DNA of 5,880 nucleotides, taken from positions 1 to 5,880 of the forward strand of contig JALFGI010000196.1 of NCBI GenBank assembly GCA_022777455.1, given 5' to 3'. The position numbers were made by a program, and so were the translations under genes. Source of the stretch: Clostridiales bacterium. GTDB lineage: Bacteria > Bacillota_A > Clostridia > Oscillospirales > Oscillospiraceae. Numbering within the stretch: the first letter of the stretch is position 1; every line of letters begins with the position of its first letter. The notes under the pieces were generated by a model. It had not been told where the DNA came from. It saw nothing but the letters and a program-made list of their open reading frames with translations, and searched no databases. Positions 1 to 5,880 of this stretch are shown piece after piece.

Positions 1-1352
1 GTCTCCCGTATTCCGATTTTGCCGATATCCTGCCGGAAATGAACAAGGCCGGCTACTATTCGGTGGAATGCTGGGGCGGCGCTACGTTCGACTCCTGCCT
101 GCGTTACCTGGGCGAGGATCCCTGGCAGAGACTGCGCGACATCCGCAAGGCCATGCCCGACACCAAGCTGCAGATGCTGCTTCGCGGCCAGAACCTGCTC
201 GGCTACAAGCACTATCATGACGACGTCGTCGAGAAGTTCGTCGAGCTGTCCATCAAGAACGGCATCGACATCCTGCGTATCTTTGACGCACTGAACGACT
301 TCCGCAACATCGCCACCGCGCTGGAAGCTACCAAGAAATACGCGACCAAGAACACCGTCGCCTCCGGCTGTATCTCTTACACCCAGAGCCCGGTCCACAC
401 GGTCGAGAAATATGTCGAGATGTGCAAGGAGCTCAAGAACATGGGCTTCGACACCATCTGCCTGAAGGATATGGCCGGTACCATGTCCCCCGGCGAGGCG
501 GAAGCACTGTTCAAGGGCATCAAGGACGCCGGCGTCACCCTGCCCCTGATCCTGCACACCCACTGCACCACCGGCATGGCCTACATGACCGTGACGAAGG
601 CTGTGGAGTCCGGCGTGGACATCATCGATACTGCCACCTCCTGCTTCTCCAACGGTACCTCCCAGCCCGCCACCGAGACCATCTACTACGCTCTGGAGGA
701 GATGGGCATCAAGACCGGTCTGAACGAGAAGATCATCAACGAGGTCAACGACTTCTTCAAGCCCGTGAAGCAGAAGTACATCGACAACAAGACCCTGAAT
801 CCCAAGTCCATGGGCACCGACGCCCAGGCTCTGGTGTACAAGGTTCCCGGCGGCATGCTGTCCAACATGATCGCCAACCTCACCGATATGAAGGCCATGG
901 ATAAGTTCGACGCCGCTCTGGCTGAGATCCCCGCTGTCCGCGCCGACATGGGCTATCCTCCCCTGGTCACCCCCCTGAGCCAGATGGTGGGCAACCAGGC
1001 CGTTACCAACGTGCTGGTGGGCCAGCGCTATAAGAACGTCTCCAAGGAGATCAAGTCCTACCTGAAGGGCGAGTACGGCAAGTTCCCCGCACCCGTTGAC
1101 GCCGAGCTGCAAAGCCGTATCCTGGCTGAGGCCGGCATGACCGCAGCCGTGGACTGCCGCATCGAGGACAGCAAGCGTGACGGCTCCGACTTCGTGGCTG
1201 CCCGTGAAGCTCTGGGCGACCTGTGCCGTCCTGAGTGGGCCGAAGAGGACACCATGAGCTACATCTGCTTCCCCGACCAGGCAAAGAAGTTCCTGGAGGG
1301 CGTCAAGGCTGCTGAGGAGAATAAGGTCACTTACACCATCACCGAGGCATAA
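1..1352 (+). CDS. oadA: Oxaloacetate decarboxylase alpha subunit (carboxyltransferase), 5' partial, no biotin domain
   Basis: This subunit transfers the carboxyl group of oxaloacetate to biotin, giving pyruvate and carboxybiotin, on the cytoplasmic side of the Na+ pump. The first complete codon is at 3-5, and 449 residues are visible (L1 = codon 3-5). The frame is open to the left edge. The segment LPYSDFADILPEM precedes the family hallmark GYYSVECWGGATFD, so the ATG at 39 is internal; roughly 20-25 residues, including the RDAHQS-type catalytic motif, are probably missing. Visible motifs are LLRGQNLLGYKHY, the lysine of CLKDMAGT (residue 155, codon 465-467) that is carboxylated or metal-binding in the family, and the metal-binding HTH (residues 185 and 187, codons 555-557 and 561-563). 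The PYC_OADA conserved domain follows, from about residue 250 to 400. The protein ends at TITEA without the C-terminal biotinyl domain of Klebsiella OadA; that domain is encoded separately two genes downstream. The 5S subunit of transcarboxylase and pyruvate carboxylase subunit B are close relatives, but the oadG and oadB neighbours favour the sodium pump. Confidence 0.93.
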   Translation, partial: LPYSDFADILPEMNKAGYYSVECWGGATFDSCLRYLGEDPWQRLRDIRKAMPDTKLQMLLRGQNLLGYKHYHDDVVEKFVELSIKNGIDILRIFDALNDFRNIATALEATKKYATKNTVASGCISYTQSPVHTVEKYVEMCKELKNMGFDTICLKDMAGTMSPGEAEALFKGIKDAGVTLPLILHTHCTTGMAYMTVTKAVESGVDIIDTATSCFSNGTSQPATETIYYALEEMGIKTGLNEKIINEVNDFFKPVKQKYIDNKTLNPKSMGTDAQALVYKVPGGMLSNMIANLTDMKAMDKFDAALAEIPAVRADMGYPPLVTPLSQMVGNQAVTNVLVGQRYKNVSKEIKSYLKGEYGKFPAPVDAELQSRILAEAGMTAAVDCRIEDSKRDGSDFVAAREALGDLCRPEWAEEDTMSYICFPDQAKKFLEGVKAAEENKVTYTITEA

Positions 1353-1363
1353 GGAGGCATACC

Positions 1364-1753
1364 ATGGAAGAAGTCGTTGAAACCATCGCGGAAGAGGCAA
1401 TCGTGATTGCGGAAACCGCAGCCGACAAGATCGGCATTGGCGAAGCAGCGGTGTATGCGATCCTGGGTTATGTAGTGGTGTTCTTCGGCATTTCTCTGCT
1501 GATGTTCGTGGTTATGGCCATGGGCAAGGCGTTCATTGCCAAGGACCGTAAGGCTGCCGCCGCCAAGGCTGCAGCCGCTCCCACTGCTGCCCCTGTGGAG
1601 GCACCCAAGCCCACCGCTCCCGGCTCTGCCGGTGAGCTGAAGCTCCACGACGTGGAACCCAAGATTGCAGCCATGCTGATGGCCATTGTTGCCGACAAGA
1701 TGGGCAAGCCCCTGAATGAGCTGCGCTTCATTTCTATCAAGGAGGTCAAGTAA
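1364..1753 (+). CDS. oadG: OadG-family small membrane subunit of the Na+-pumping decarboxylase
   Basis: This 129-residue protein is the small subunit that, in characterised oxaloacetate and methylmalonyl-CoA decarboxylases, anchors and assembles the alpha and biotin-carrier parts on the membrane beta subunit. An acidic N-terminus (residues 1-20) is followed by one membrane span (about 29-54, [20 protein letters not shown]). A Lys/Ala/Pro-rich flexible linker (about 60-88) leads to a C-terminal module ending in [13 protein letters not shown], which resembles the tail of the MmdD/OadG-like delta subunits. The His-rich zinc-binding tail of Klebsiella OadG is absent. The start is well supported: AAGGAGG at 1351-1357 sits 6 bases before the ATG and overlaps the oadA stop codon, so the two genes are probably translationally coupled. 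Such short proteins diverge fast, so the family call rests on topology, the C-terminal motif and position in the operon. Confidence 0.85.
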   Translation: MEEVVETIAEEAIVIAETAADKIGIGEAAVYAILGYVVVFFGISLLMFVVMAMGKAFIAKDRKAAAAKAAAAPTAAPVEAPKPTAPGSAGELKLHDVEPKIAAMLMAIVADKMGKPLNELRFISIKEVK

Positions 1754-1755
1754 TT

Positions 1756-2157
1756 ATGAAATACAAAGTGACCCTGAAGGGTCGGGTTTACGAGGTTGAG
1801 GTAGAGGCCGGTCAGGCCATGCTGCTGGACGAATACGAGGCCGTTGCTCCCGCTGCTCCCGCTGCTGCCGCTCCCGCCGCTCCCGCCGCTGCCCCTGCTG
1901 CTGCTCCTGCCCCCGCTGCCGCCGCTCCTGTTGTCACCGGCGCCGGTGAGCCTGTTACCGCTCCCATGCCCGGCACCATCCTGAAGGTGAACGTCACCCA
2001 GGGCCAGGCCGTGAAGGCAGGCACCGTGCTGTGCATTCTGGAAGCTATGAAGATGGAGAACGAGATTATGACCTCCAAGGACGGCACTGTCACCCAGGTT
2101 CTGGTGAGCAAGGGCTCTGCCGTGGATACCGGCGCACCTCTGGTTGTGATCGGTTAA
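1756..2157 (+). CDS. Biotin carboxyl carrier protein of the sodium-pump decarboxylase
   Basis: This 133-residue carrier shuttles CO2 as carboxybiotin from the alpha subunit to OadB. A short N-terminal segment (1-30, [20 protein letters not shown]) is followed by an Ala/Pro linker (31-58) and a complete biotinyl domain (about 62-133). The biotinylation motif EAMKMEN spans residues 96-102, and Lys99 is the expected biotin attachment site. The conserved [12 protein letters not shown] strand lies upstream and the [14 protein letters not shown] strand closes the fold. The ribosome binding site AAGGAGG (1739-1745) lies inside the last codons of oadG, 10 bases before the ATG, which indicates coupled translation. 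Equivalents are called MmdC or GcdC in methylmalonyl-CoA and glutaconyl-CoA decarboxylases; in Klebsiella oxaloacetate decarboxylase the same domain is fused to the alpha subunit. A biotin protein ligase elsewhere in the genome must modify it. Confidence 0.94.
   Translation: MKYKVTLKGRVYEVEVEAGQAMLLDEYEAVAPAAPAAAAPAAPAAAPAAAPAPAAAAPVVTGAGEPVTAPMPGTILKVNVTQGQAVKAGTVLCILEAMKMENEIMTSKDGTVTQVLVSKGSAVDTGAPLVVIG
1846..1929 (+). repeat. Ala/Pro-coding low-complexity tract in the biotin carrier
   Basis: Degenerate repeats of GCT/GCC and CCC/CCT codons encode a run made only of alanine and proline (residues 31-58), interrupted by no other residue. Such linkers are normal in biotin carriers and let the biotinyl domain swing between active sites. 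At the DNA level the repeated triplets make length variation by slippage plausible. Confidence 0.8.
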
Positions 2158-2169
2158 GGAGGGATCCCA

Positions 2170-3405
2170 ATGAATGTTGGTGAAATCCTTCTGAACCTGT
2201 GGAACAAGTCCGGTTTTGCTCAGATCATCACCGGCTTCGTCTCCAGCAATGGTTGGCAGAACCTGGTGATGCTTGTCATCGCCTGCGTGCTGCTGTATCT
2301 GGCCATCGTGAAAAAGTTTGAGCCCCTGCTGCTGCTGGGCATCGCCTTCGGCTGCCTGCTCAGCAACCTGCCCGGCGCGGGACTGTACAACCAGCAGCTG
2401 TGGGATGCCTATGTCCAGGGCGTGCCCTATGTGAATGCCGCCGGGGAAGTGGTGGAGCACATCACCTTCACCACCATCATCCATGACGGCGGCCTGCTGG
2501 ACATCTTCTACATCGGTGTCAAGTCCTCTCTGTACCCCTGCCTGATCTTCATGGGCGTGGGTGCCATGACCGACTTTGGCCCCCTGCTGTCTAACCCCAA
2601 GAGCCTGCTGCTGGGCGCTGCCGCCCAGTTGGGCGTGTTCGTCGCCTTCTTCGGTGCCGTGCTGCTGGGCTTTACCGGCAAGGAAGCCGCTTCTATCGGC
2701 ATCATCGGCGGCGCTGACGGCCCCACCGCCATCTTCCTGACCTCCCGTCTGGCTCCCCACCTGCTGGGCGCCATCGCCGTGGCCGCTTATTCCTACATGG
2801 CTCTGATTCCTCTGATTCAGCCCCCCATTATGAATCTGATGACCACCCCCGAGCAGCGGAAGATCAAGATGGTCCAGACCCGCCAGGTTTCCAAGACCGA
2901 GAAGATTATCTTCCCCATCGTGGTTACCATCTTCGTGGCCATGCTGCTGCCCGATACCGCTCCCCTGATTGGCTGCCTGATGCTGGGTAACCTGTTCAAG
3001 GAGTGCGGCGTCACCGACCGGCTCAGCGACACCGTGCAGAATGCCATGATGAACATTGTCACCATTCTGCTGTCCACCGCCGTGGGCGCCACCATGATCG
3101 GCTCCCGGTTCCTGACCGTGGAGACCCTGAAGATCGTCCTGCTGGGCGTTATCGCTTTCGGCATCTCCACCGCCGGTGGTCTGCTGGGCGGCCAGGTGAT
3201 GTGCGCACTGACCCACGGCAAGGTCAACCCCCTGATCGGCTCCGCCGGTGTGTCCGCCGTTCCCATGGCGGCCCGGGTGGCCAATGTTCAGGGCCAGAAG
3301 GCCAACCCCTCCAACTTCCTGCTGATGCACGCCATGGGTCCCAACGTGGCCGGCGTTATCGGCTCCGCCATCGCTGCGGGCTTCCTGCTCAGCGTGTTTG
3401 GCTGA
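2170..3405 (+). CDS. oadB: Na+-translocating decarboxylase beta subunit (carboxybiotin decarboxylase)
   Basis: This 411-residue integral membrane protein decarboxylates carboxybiotin and couples the reaction to Na+ export. Many hydrophobic segments are visible, for example 31-47, 51-66, 143-168, 247-262, 293-310, 320-343 and 388-409. The family signatures [16 protein letters not shown] (178-192), [16 protein letters not shown] (207-222) and [18 protein letters not shown] (353-370) are intact. The residues studied in Klebsiella OadB (Asp203, Tyr229, Asn373, Gly377, Ser382, Arg389, recalled from the literature) correspond to Asp183, Tyr209, Asn353, Gly357, Ser362 and Arg369 here. The offset is a constant 20, so the ion-translocation machinery looks complete. 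The start is supported by TAAGGAGGG at 2155-2163 overlapping the stop of the biotin carrier gene. The beta subunits of methylmalonyl-CoA, malonate and glutaconyl-CoA decarboxylases are very similar; the upstream OadA-type subunit points to oxaloacetate as substrate. Confidence 0.96.
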   Translation: MNVGEILLNLWNKSGFAQIITGFVSSNGWQNLVMLVIACVLLYLAIVKKFEPLLLLGIAFGCLLSNLPGAGLYNQQLWDAYVQGVPYVNAAGEVVEHITFTTIIHDGGLLDIFYIGVKSSLYPCLIFMGVGAMTDFGPLLSNPKSLLLGAAAQLGVFVAFFGAVLLGFTGKEAASIGIIGGADGPTAIFLTSRLAPHLLGAIAVAAYSYMALIPLIQPPIMNLMTTPEQRKIKMVQTRQVSKTEKIIFPIVVTIFVAMLLPDTAPLIGCLMLGNLFKECGVTDRLSDTVQNAMMNIVTILLSTAVGATMIGSRFLTVETLKIVLLGVIAFGISTAGGLLGGQVMCALTHGKVNPLIGSAGVSAVPMAARVANVQGQKANPSNFLLMHAMGPNVAGVIGSAIAAGFLLSVFG

Positions 3406-3450
3406 TTGCCTGTTTTGGCTGACAGATAAGAAACGATTCCAAATCAGTAA

Positions 3451-3480
3451 GGGGCTGTCTCACGATGGTGGGGCAGCCTC
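3451..3480 (+). terminator. Hairpin after oadB, probable operon terminator with a poor U-tract
   Basis: The segment 3451-3463 (GGGGCTGTCTCAC) pairs with 3468-3480 (GTGGGGCAGCCTC) around a GATG loop. This gives about 13 pairs, including three G-U wobbles. It is followed only by CCTTGTCG rather than a clean T run. It lies 46 bases after the oadB stop, where an operon end is expected. The long GC-rich stem favours a terminator or an RNA 3'-end stabiliser, but the weak U-tract means read-through into the next gene is possible. Confidence 0.55.
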
Positions 3481-3482
3481 CC

Positions 3483-3510
3483 TTGTCGCTCTGGAAAATA
3501 TTGGTATGAT
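3483..3510 (+). promoter_or_regulatory. Possible sigma-70-type promoter between oadB and the ligase-family gene
   Basis: TTGTCG (3483-3488), a 16-base gap and an extended -10 element, TGGTATGAT (3502-3510), match a housekeeping promoter well. The placement is awkward: the ATG at 3506, the likely start of the next gene, lies inside the -10 box. Either the promoter match is fortuitous or translation begins downstream of about position 3517. Confidence 0.35.
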
Positions 3511-4966
3511 AGAAACGATTCAATCCTGGAAAAAGGAACCCCGGGACAAAAAACTACAATATTGCTGCGTTCTGGCGGTGCTGCTGGTGGAGCTGATGTT
3601 TTTCTCTCCACCGGTGCTTGTAACCGGTGCGGCAGCGCTGGGCGTAGACTATTTTATGGTGATTCCCGCCGGCCTTTTCCTGCTGATCACGCTGTACAAG
3701 GGGATCAAGCGAAAGGGCCGGGCCACGGTTGTGTTGGGTTTTGTAATGGCAGCCTGGGCGGTGGCGGTGGAGGTGCTCCGAATCCTCTTCGGTATGGATT
3801 TCTTCGCCCCCGGTGAGACCGCAATGTATTACGGTCTGGCTCTGCCTATGGCTTTTGCCCTGGAGGATGAGCAGCGGCAGTGGGGGATCACTGCCTTTGC
3901 CCTGCTGTTTGTACTGACGGGAATCCGGCTGTGCATTCAGGCTGCCGGTCTGATCCTTGGAGTCCTTCCCGAGCCCTATACCACCTTTGTGTGTTGGGAC
4001 GGACCCAGACTGCAGCAGATGTTCCATCCTACCAATTGTGCCGTGGTGCTGATGCTGGGCATGGGCTTCTGCCTGGCCCTGTGCTTCCGCACGAAAAAGA
4101 ATTGGGTGCGGGCGGTGCTGATTATCCTGGCGATTGCTCAGTTTGGCGTCCAGTGCATGACCAACGGACGGAACGCAGAGGGCTTTACCAGCCTGATGGT
4201 GGGTGGCTTCCTGTTCTGCGCTGTCCGGGGCACCGGCTGGAAGCGGGCATTGGTGGCGCTGGTCGCGGGTGTGGCCCTGACGGCGGCGCTGTTCATGACC
4301 TCTCAGACGATGTACTCGATCCATGAGCGACGGATGTACGATGCGGCCCTCCAACAGACGCAGACGACCCAGACGGAGGAAGCCGACGCCGCGGAACAGA
4401 CACAGAAGCCCGAAGCAGCCCATGAGGCTGAAGCCGATGATCGGCTTGACCAGCCGGAAGAATTCTGGGAACAGGCCGGGGAGATGCTCTCTCAAATTGA
4501 CGACCATGCGGTGCTGACCATGGAAAATGTGCAGAAAAGCCTGCGGGAGGATCTGCTGACCTTCAACGGACGCACCACCATCTGGGCTGAAGCGGTGGAC
4601 GGGGCGCTGCGGCATCCCACGATCCTGCTCTGCGGCACCGATTCCATGGTGGAGGTGCTGGCGGAGGGAGGCAAAACCAACGCCGAGCACACCCACAATT
4701 CCTATCTGGAAACGCTGTATACCCTGGGCATTCCGGGGCTGGTGCTGGCCCTGGCCATCACCCTGCTGGCCCTTCGGGCCGCGGTGCTGGTGCTGTGGAA
4801 GAACACGGATTTGTGGAAAAGCTGCGTTGCGGTGATTATCCTGTGCCTTCTGGGCAGCAGTATGCTGGAGCCCTATCTCTTTGCGGCAAAGAATTATCAC
4901 CATTATATCTGCGTGCTCTTCCTGGTCGCGGTGGGCTATCTCCACCAGTGGAGCCTGAACCAATAG
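3506..4966 (+). CDS. O-antigen ligase/polymerase (Wzy_C) family multi-pass membrane protein
   Basis: This 486-residue membrane protein resembles enzymes that polymerise surface glycans or transfer them from a lipid carrier on the outer face of the membrane. About twelve hydrophobic segments are visible (near residues 18-40, 48-64, 73-94, 106-119, 127-152, 178-194, 200-217, 226-240, 247-265, 412-431, 440-455 and 466-481). A large loop lies between the ninth and tenth. The loop carries the family pattern: FNGRTTIW with Arg356 and Trp360, then EHTHNSYLETLYTLGIPGL with His395, His397 and Asn398. Arg222 in TNGRNAEG may match the other conserved arginine. The loop also holds a Gln/Thr/Glu/Ala-rich stretch at 283-312. 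The frame is open back to an ATG at 3398 overlapping oadB, but that would add residues encoded by the hairpin. I chose 3506, with a weak GGAAAA at 3493-3498, although the start is uncertain. No flippase or glycosyltransferase gene adjoins it, so the substrate is unknown. Confidence 0.75.
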   Translation: MIETIQSWKKEPRDKKLQYCCVLAVLLVELMFFSPPVLVTGAAALGVDYFMVIPAGLFLLITLYKGIKRKGRATVVLGFVMAAWAVAVEVLRILFGMDFFAPGETAMYYGLALPMAFALEDEQRQWGITAFALLFVLTGIRLCIQAAGLILGVLPEPYTTFVCWDGPRLQQMFHPTNCAVVLMLGMGFCLALCFRTKKNWVRAVLIILAIAQFGVQCMTNGRNAEGFTSLMVGGFLFCAVRGTGWKRALVALVAGVALTAALFMTSQTMYSIHERRMYDAALQQTQTTQTEEADAAEQTQKPEAAHEAEADDRLDQPEEFWEQAGEMLSQIDDHAVLTMENVQKSLREDLLTFNGRTTIWAEAVDGALRHPTILLCGTDSMVEVLAEGGKTNAEHTHNSYLETLYTLGIPGLVLALAITLLALRAAVLVLWKNTDLWKSCVAVIILCLLGSSMLEPYLFAAKNYHHYICVLFLVAVGYLHQWSLNQ

Positions 4967-5019
4967 AAAAGAACCCCCACAGGGTAGCAGCGCATAAGAC
5001 AGGTTTATAAGGTTTAGAG
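4967..5019. other. Short junction, candidate location of a mobile-element end
   Basis: This noncoding spacer separates the ligase-family gene from the converging recombinase gene and is noticeably richer in A and T on its right half. It contains a nine-base-period direct repeat, AGGTTTATA at 5001-5009 and AGGTTTAGA at 5010-5018. No tRNA or other gene is visible. Because recombinases of this class are often encoded next to one end of their element, the boundary could lie here, but no second copy of an attachment site is available in the window to fix it. Confidence 0.3.
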
Positions 5020-5056
5020 AGAACAGCGTGGCGGAAGTCACGCTGTTCTGCTTTTT
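5020..5056 (+). terminator. Intrinsic terminator facing the recombinase gene
   Basis: AGAACAGCGTG (5020-5030) and CACGCTGTTCT (5039-5049) form a perfect 11-base-pair stem with an eight-base loop. GC and five T residues (5052-5056) follow on the plus strand. It would end transcripts arriving from the ligase-family gene. On the opposite strand the same bases form the last codons and the TGA (5038-5040) of the recombinase, and the T run is the complement of a lysine AAA codon. No T run follows the stem in the minus direction, so it looks one-directional. Confidence 0.85.
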
Positions 5057-5880
5057 GATGCGTGAGTGAGTATTTCGGCAATGATGCTCTCCGGCAGGAA
5101 ACCAATGCAGGCAAGGCTGATATGCACATCCTGCACTCGCTGCCCGCTGCTCTTATCCGGCGCGGAAACATAGACCCTGTTCACAAGATCATGCAGCACA
5201 GCGGGCGTCAGTTCCTGCAAGTTGGGATATTTCTTCGCCCGGAGGATGAACTGCTCAATGCTGTCGGCTTCTTCCTCCTGCTGGGCAATCTCCTGTTCCA
5301 AAAGCTGCATTTTCTCCGTCAGCTCTGTTTGCTCATTTTCATAGTCGGCGGACAGCTTTTCAAATCGGCTATCATTGATTTTGCCGGAGATATTGTCCTC
5401 ATAGAGCCGTTTGAACAGACGGTCAAGCTCTTCCATCCTGCGCTGTGCCTGCGTGAGCTGTCTGCGCTTTGCGGCGAGTTCTTTCTTGAAGTCCTCCTTG
5501 CGTTTTGCTCCCAGCTTATCACGGAACAGGTCTTCACAATCGGAGATATACCAAAGCAGGATTTGCAGAAATCTTAGCACGCCCTTTTCCAGAACAACCG
5601 CACGGATGAAGTGCGTTCCGCACACGTCTTTTCCCTTCTTGCGAGAGGTAGAGCAGACGAAATGATCCTGTCGTTCTTCAAAGTTCCGCGAGGTGCAGTA
5701 GTACATTTTTTCTCCGCAATCGGCGCAGTAGGCAACGCCGGAAAAGAGGTTGCTCTTGCCCGTTCTTGCCGGTCTGCGTTTGTTGCGGCGCAGCTCCTGT
5801 ACCCGCTGAAAGGTGTCCTCATCCACAATGGCTTCGTGGGTGTTGCGGAATATCTTCCATTGCTCCGGTGGATTCTCGAT
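5038..5880 (-). CDS. Large serine recombinase, C-terminal 280 residues (5' partial)
   Basis: Large serine recombinases excise and integrate mobile elements by a serine-linked double-strand exchange at att sites. The minus-strand frame is open to the right edge (first visible codon ATC at 5880-5878), so the GTG at 5826 is not a real start. The N-terminal catalytic resolvase domain and most of the recombinase domain lie outside the window. Visible residues 1-35 (HEAIVDEDTFQRVQELR) are the end of the recombinase domain. A zinc ribbon follows, with Cys52, Cys55, Cys76 and Cys87. A long charged coiled coil (about 126-208) leads to a DUF4368-like tail (about 224-263) containing SAPDKSSGQRVQDVHI. 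This architecture is that of the TnpX/TndX-type recombinases of clostridial transposons. The visible part has no stop or frameshift and could be functional. Its base composition is lower in GC than the genes to its left, consistent with horizontal transfer. The gene converges on the ligase-family gene. Confidence 0.92.
   Translation of the reverse strand: MENPPEQWKIFRNTHEAIVDEDTFQRVQELRRNKRRPARTGKSNLFSGVAYCADCGEKMYYCTSRNFEERQDHFVCSTSRKKGKDVCGTHFIRAVVLEKGVLRFLQILLWYISDCEDLFRDKLGAKRKEDFKKELAAKRRQLTQAQRRMEELDRLFKRLYEDNISGKINDSRFEKLSADYENEQTELTEKMQLLEQEIAQQEEEADSIEQFILRAKKYPNLQELTPAVLHDLVNRVYVSAPDKSSGQRVQDVHISLACIGFLPESIIAEILTHASKSRTA
5038..5880. mobile_element. Presumed end segment of an integrated element extending right
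   Basis: The only direct evidence is the large serine recombinase gene and the drop in GC content. In Tn4451- and Tn5397-like elements the recombinase gene sits near an element end, which would put the body of the element to the right of this window and its end in or close to the preceding junction. The element type (transposon, conjugative element or prophage) cannot be decided from what is visible. Confidence 0.45.

Noticed and set aside
422..904. A 160-codon plus-strand frame inside oadA
   Set aside because: It is an out-of-frame shadow, rich in Arg, His and Gly, within a gene whose main frame matches its family throughout.
1846..1929. The Ala/Pro tract as a CRISPR-like or tandem-repeat regulatory element
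   Set aside because: The repeats are codon-level, in frame, have no spacers, and form the expected flexible linker of a biotin carrier.
1468..3330. A 620-codon open frame on the minus strand opposite oadG, the biotin carrier gene and oadB
   Set aside because: It encodes a His/Gln/Gly-rich, low-complexity product with no domain. It mirrors three genes with strong motifs and their own ribosome binding sites; the lack of stops follows from the GC-rich codon use of the sense genes.
3398..3505. Extending the ligase-family gene upstream to the ATG at 3398, overlapping oadB
   Set aside because: The extra 36 residues would be encoded by the end of oadB and the hairpin and show no membrane or signal-peptide character. 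No ribosome binding site stands out before 3398.
3554..5041. A 495-codon open frame on the minus strand opposite the ligase-family gene
   Set aside because: Its product is rich in His, Gln and Arg with no recognisable fold. It crosses the terminator and junction, and it is antisense to a protein with clear membrane segments and conserved motifs.
5062..5577. A 171-codon plus-strand frame opposite the recombinase
   Set aside because: It is antisense to the zinc ribbon/coiled-coil recombinase, which has a recognisable domain order. The plus-strand product shows no motif and no convincing ribosome binding site.

Overview
The window reads as chromosomal DNA of an anaerobic, GC-rich member of the Clostridia, most likely a gut Oscillospiraceae/Ruminococcaceae type. 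This is inferred from three things: strong AAGGAGG-type ribosome binding sites, a split sodium-pump decarboxylase operon typical of such fermenters, and a clostridial-type large serine recombinase. No species can be named from the sequence alone.

Positions 1-3405 carry four tightly packed plus-strand genes that encode a membrane-bound, biotin-dependent, Na+-translocating decarboxylase. In order they are the carboxyltransferase alpha subunit (its 5' end lies outside the window), a small single-span OadG-type subunit, a free-standing biotin carrier protein, and the polytopic beta subunit. The expected cycle is as follows. The alpha subunit takes the carboxyl group from oxaloacetate and places it on the biotin of the carrier. 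The carrier, held near the membrane through OadG, delivers carboxybiotin to OadB. OadB decarboxylates it and exports Na+. All the beta-subunit residues known to matter in the Klebsiella enzyme are present at a constant offset.

Positions 3406-3505 are a short spacer with a long GC-rich hairpin that probably ends the operon, followed directly by a promoter-like sequence. Positions 3506-4966 encode a multi-pass membrane protein of the O-antigen ligase/polymerase (Wzy_C) family, which is functionally unrelated to the pump and probably a separate transcription unit.

Positions 4967-5037 are a short junction, and a clear intrinsic terminator spans 5020-5056. From 5038 to the right edge the minus strand encodes the C-terminal half of a large serine recombinase (zinc ribbon, coiled coil, DUF4368-like tail), with visibly lower GC than the genes to its left. 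This suggests that a conjugative or mobilizable element extends to the right of the window and that its end lies in or near the junction.

I found no CRISPR array, tRNA, rRNA or riboswitch. Nothing here clearly amounts to an undescribed system. The points most worth following are the element boundary, the terminator that overlaps the recombinase 3' end, and the uncertain start of the ligase-family gene.
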